In this document: positions 6,195-6,373 of the stretch, one piece after another
How positions within the stretch are numbered: the stretch's first letter is position 1
Layout: each line of letters begins with the position of its first letter
Assembly (NCBI GenBank): GCA_025924845.1
Contig: JAICHN010000303.1
Location: 1-6,373, forward strand
Length of the DNA stretch: 6,373 nt
DNA from: Chloroflexota bacterium
GTDB taxonomy: Bacteria; Chloroflexota; UBA5177; JANWHV01
Direction of reading: 5' to 3'
Notes under the pieces: generated by a model
What the model saw: the letters and a program-made list of their open reading frames with translations, nothing else
What the model was told of the DNA's origin: nothing
Database searches by the model: none
Translations under genes and position numbers: made by a program

Positions 6195-6373
6195 GTGCGC
6201 CGTGTACTCTCGCTGCTCAGTCTAGCCTGCCTCCTGGTGGAAATTATGGCGGCCGGCAATCCGATCCCCCGCGTGTCTTCAGTGACTGCCGCGGCAACCA
6301 CACTGGGGCCAACTGGTCCAGTGGGCGCGCCCGACACGGGCAACGATAACAATATCAGCGCTTCCCCGGTGAC
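6195..6373 (+). CDS. Putative exported protein, N-terminus only (3' truncated)
   Basis: The frame runs open off the right edge; 59 complete codons are visible. From the GTG at 6195 the product starts with M-R-R, then a hydrophobic stretch VLSLLSLACLLVEIMAAG, then a polar Ser/Thr/Pro/Gly/Asn-rich segment (PRVSSVTAAATT, then GPTGPVGAPDTGNDNN). This is the look of a Sec signal peptide followed by a secreted or surface protein; the cleavage site is probably near MAAG. AAAGGG (6183-6188) stands 6 bases before this GTG and supports it. In-frame alternatives are GTG 6180 (adds MKGFP) and ATG 6042 or 6057, but those last two would place the signal-like stretch about 50 residues in and read through the hairpin repeats. 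The short Cys context (SLAC) is a poor lipobox. The mature function cannot be told from this fragment. Confidence 0.6.
   Translation, partial: MRRVLSLLSLACLLVEIMAAGNPIPRVSSVTAAATTLGPTGPVGAPDTGNDNNISASPV

Noticed and set aside
6170..6352. Minus-strand ORF of 60 codons at the right edge
   Set aside because: The plus strand here encodes a convincing signal peptide, while the minus product has no motif and no strong ribosome site.

Overview
The window is GC-rich bacterial chromosome (about 60% G+C by eye). It holds four convincing protein genes, a fifth cut by the right edge, and one regulatory-looking intergenic region of about 500 bp. I see no rRNA, tRNA, insertion sequence, CRISPR array or phage gene. 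The pair at the left resembles the HAS-barrel protein plus HerA-like ATPase pairs that I recall from cyanobacteria and Chloroflexota. That pair, the G+C content and the N-terminally anchored HtrA make a Chloroflexota-like (perhaps Thermomicrobia-like) host my best guess. The guess rests on recall, not on a search.

Layout. 1-2279 (+): the 3' part of a HAS-barrel-type protein gene, overlapping by ATGA a complete HerA/DUF87-type ATPase (HAS barrel plus motor domain). 2308-4248 (-): a large soluble diguanylate cyclase (GAF-type sensor region, GGEEF active site, RxxD inhibitory site), converging on the ATPase gene with only 28 bp between the stops. 4379-5692 (-): a membrane-anchored HtrA/DegP-type serine protease with an intact triad and one PDZ domain, 130 bp upstream of the cyclase in the same direction. 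5693-6194: a divergent intergenic region with a three-copy 10-bp motif on helical spacing, a small ORF behind a perfect AGGAGG, and a roughly 59-bp-period direct repeat of hairpin-forming units. 6195-6373 (+): the start of an exported-protein gene that continues past the edge.

How the parts relate. The first two genes almost certainly act together, because they are translationally coupled and their families co-occur; a DNA-translocation or DNA-processing role is inferred from the HerA fold. The protease (envelope protein quality control) and the cyclase (c-di-GMP signalling) lie in tandem, but the gap and a possible promoter in it mean they need not form one operon. The most interesting unexplained sequence is the divergent region at 5693-6194, whose repeats suggest an operator cluster and a structured leader for the exported-protein gene.
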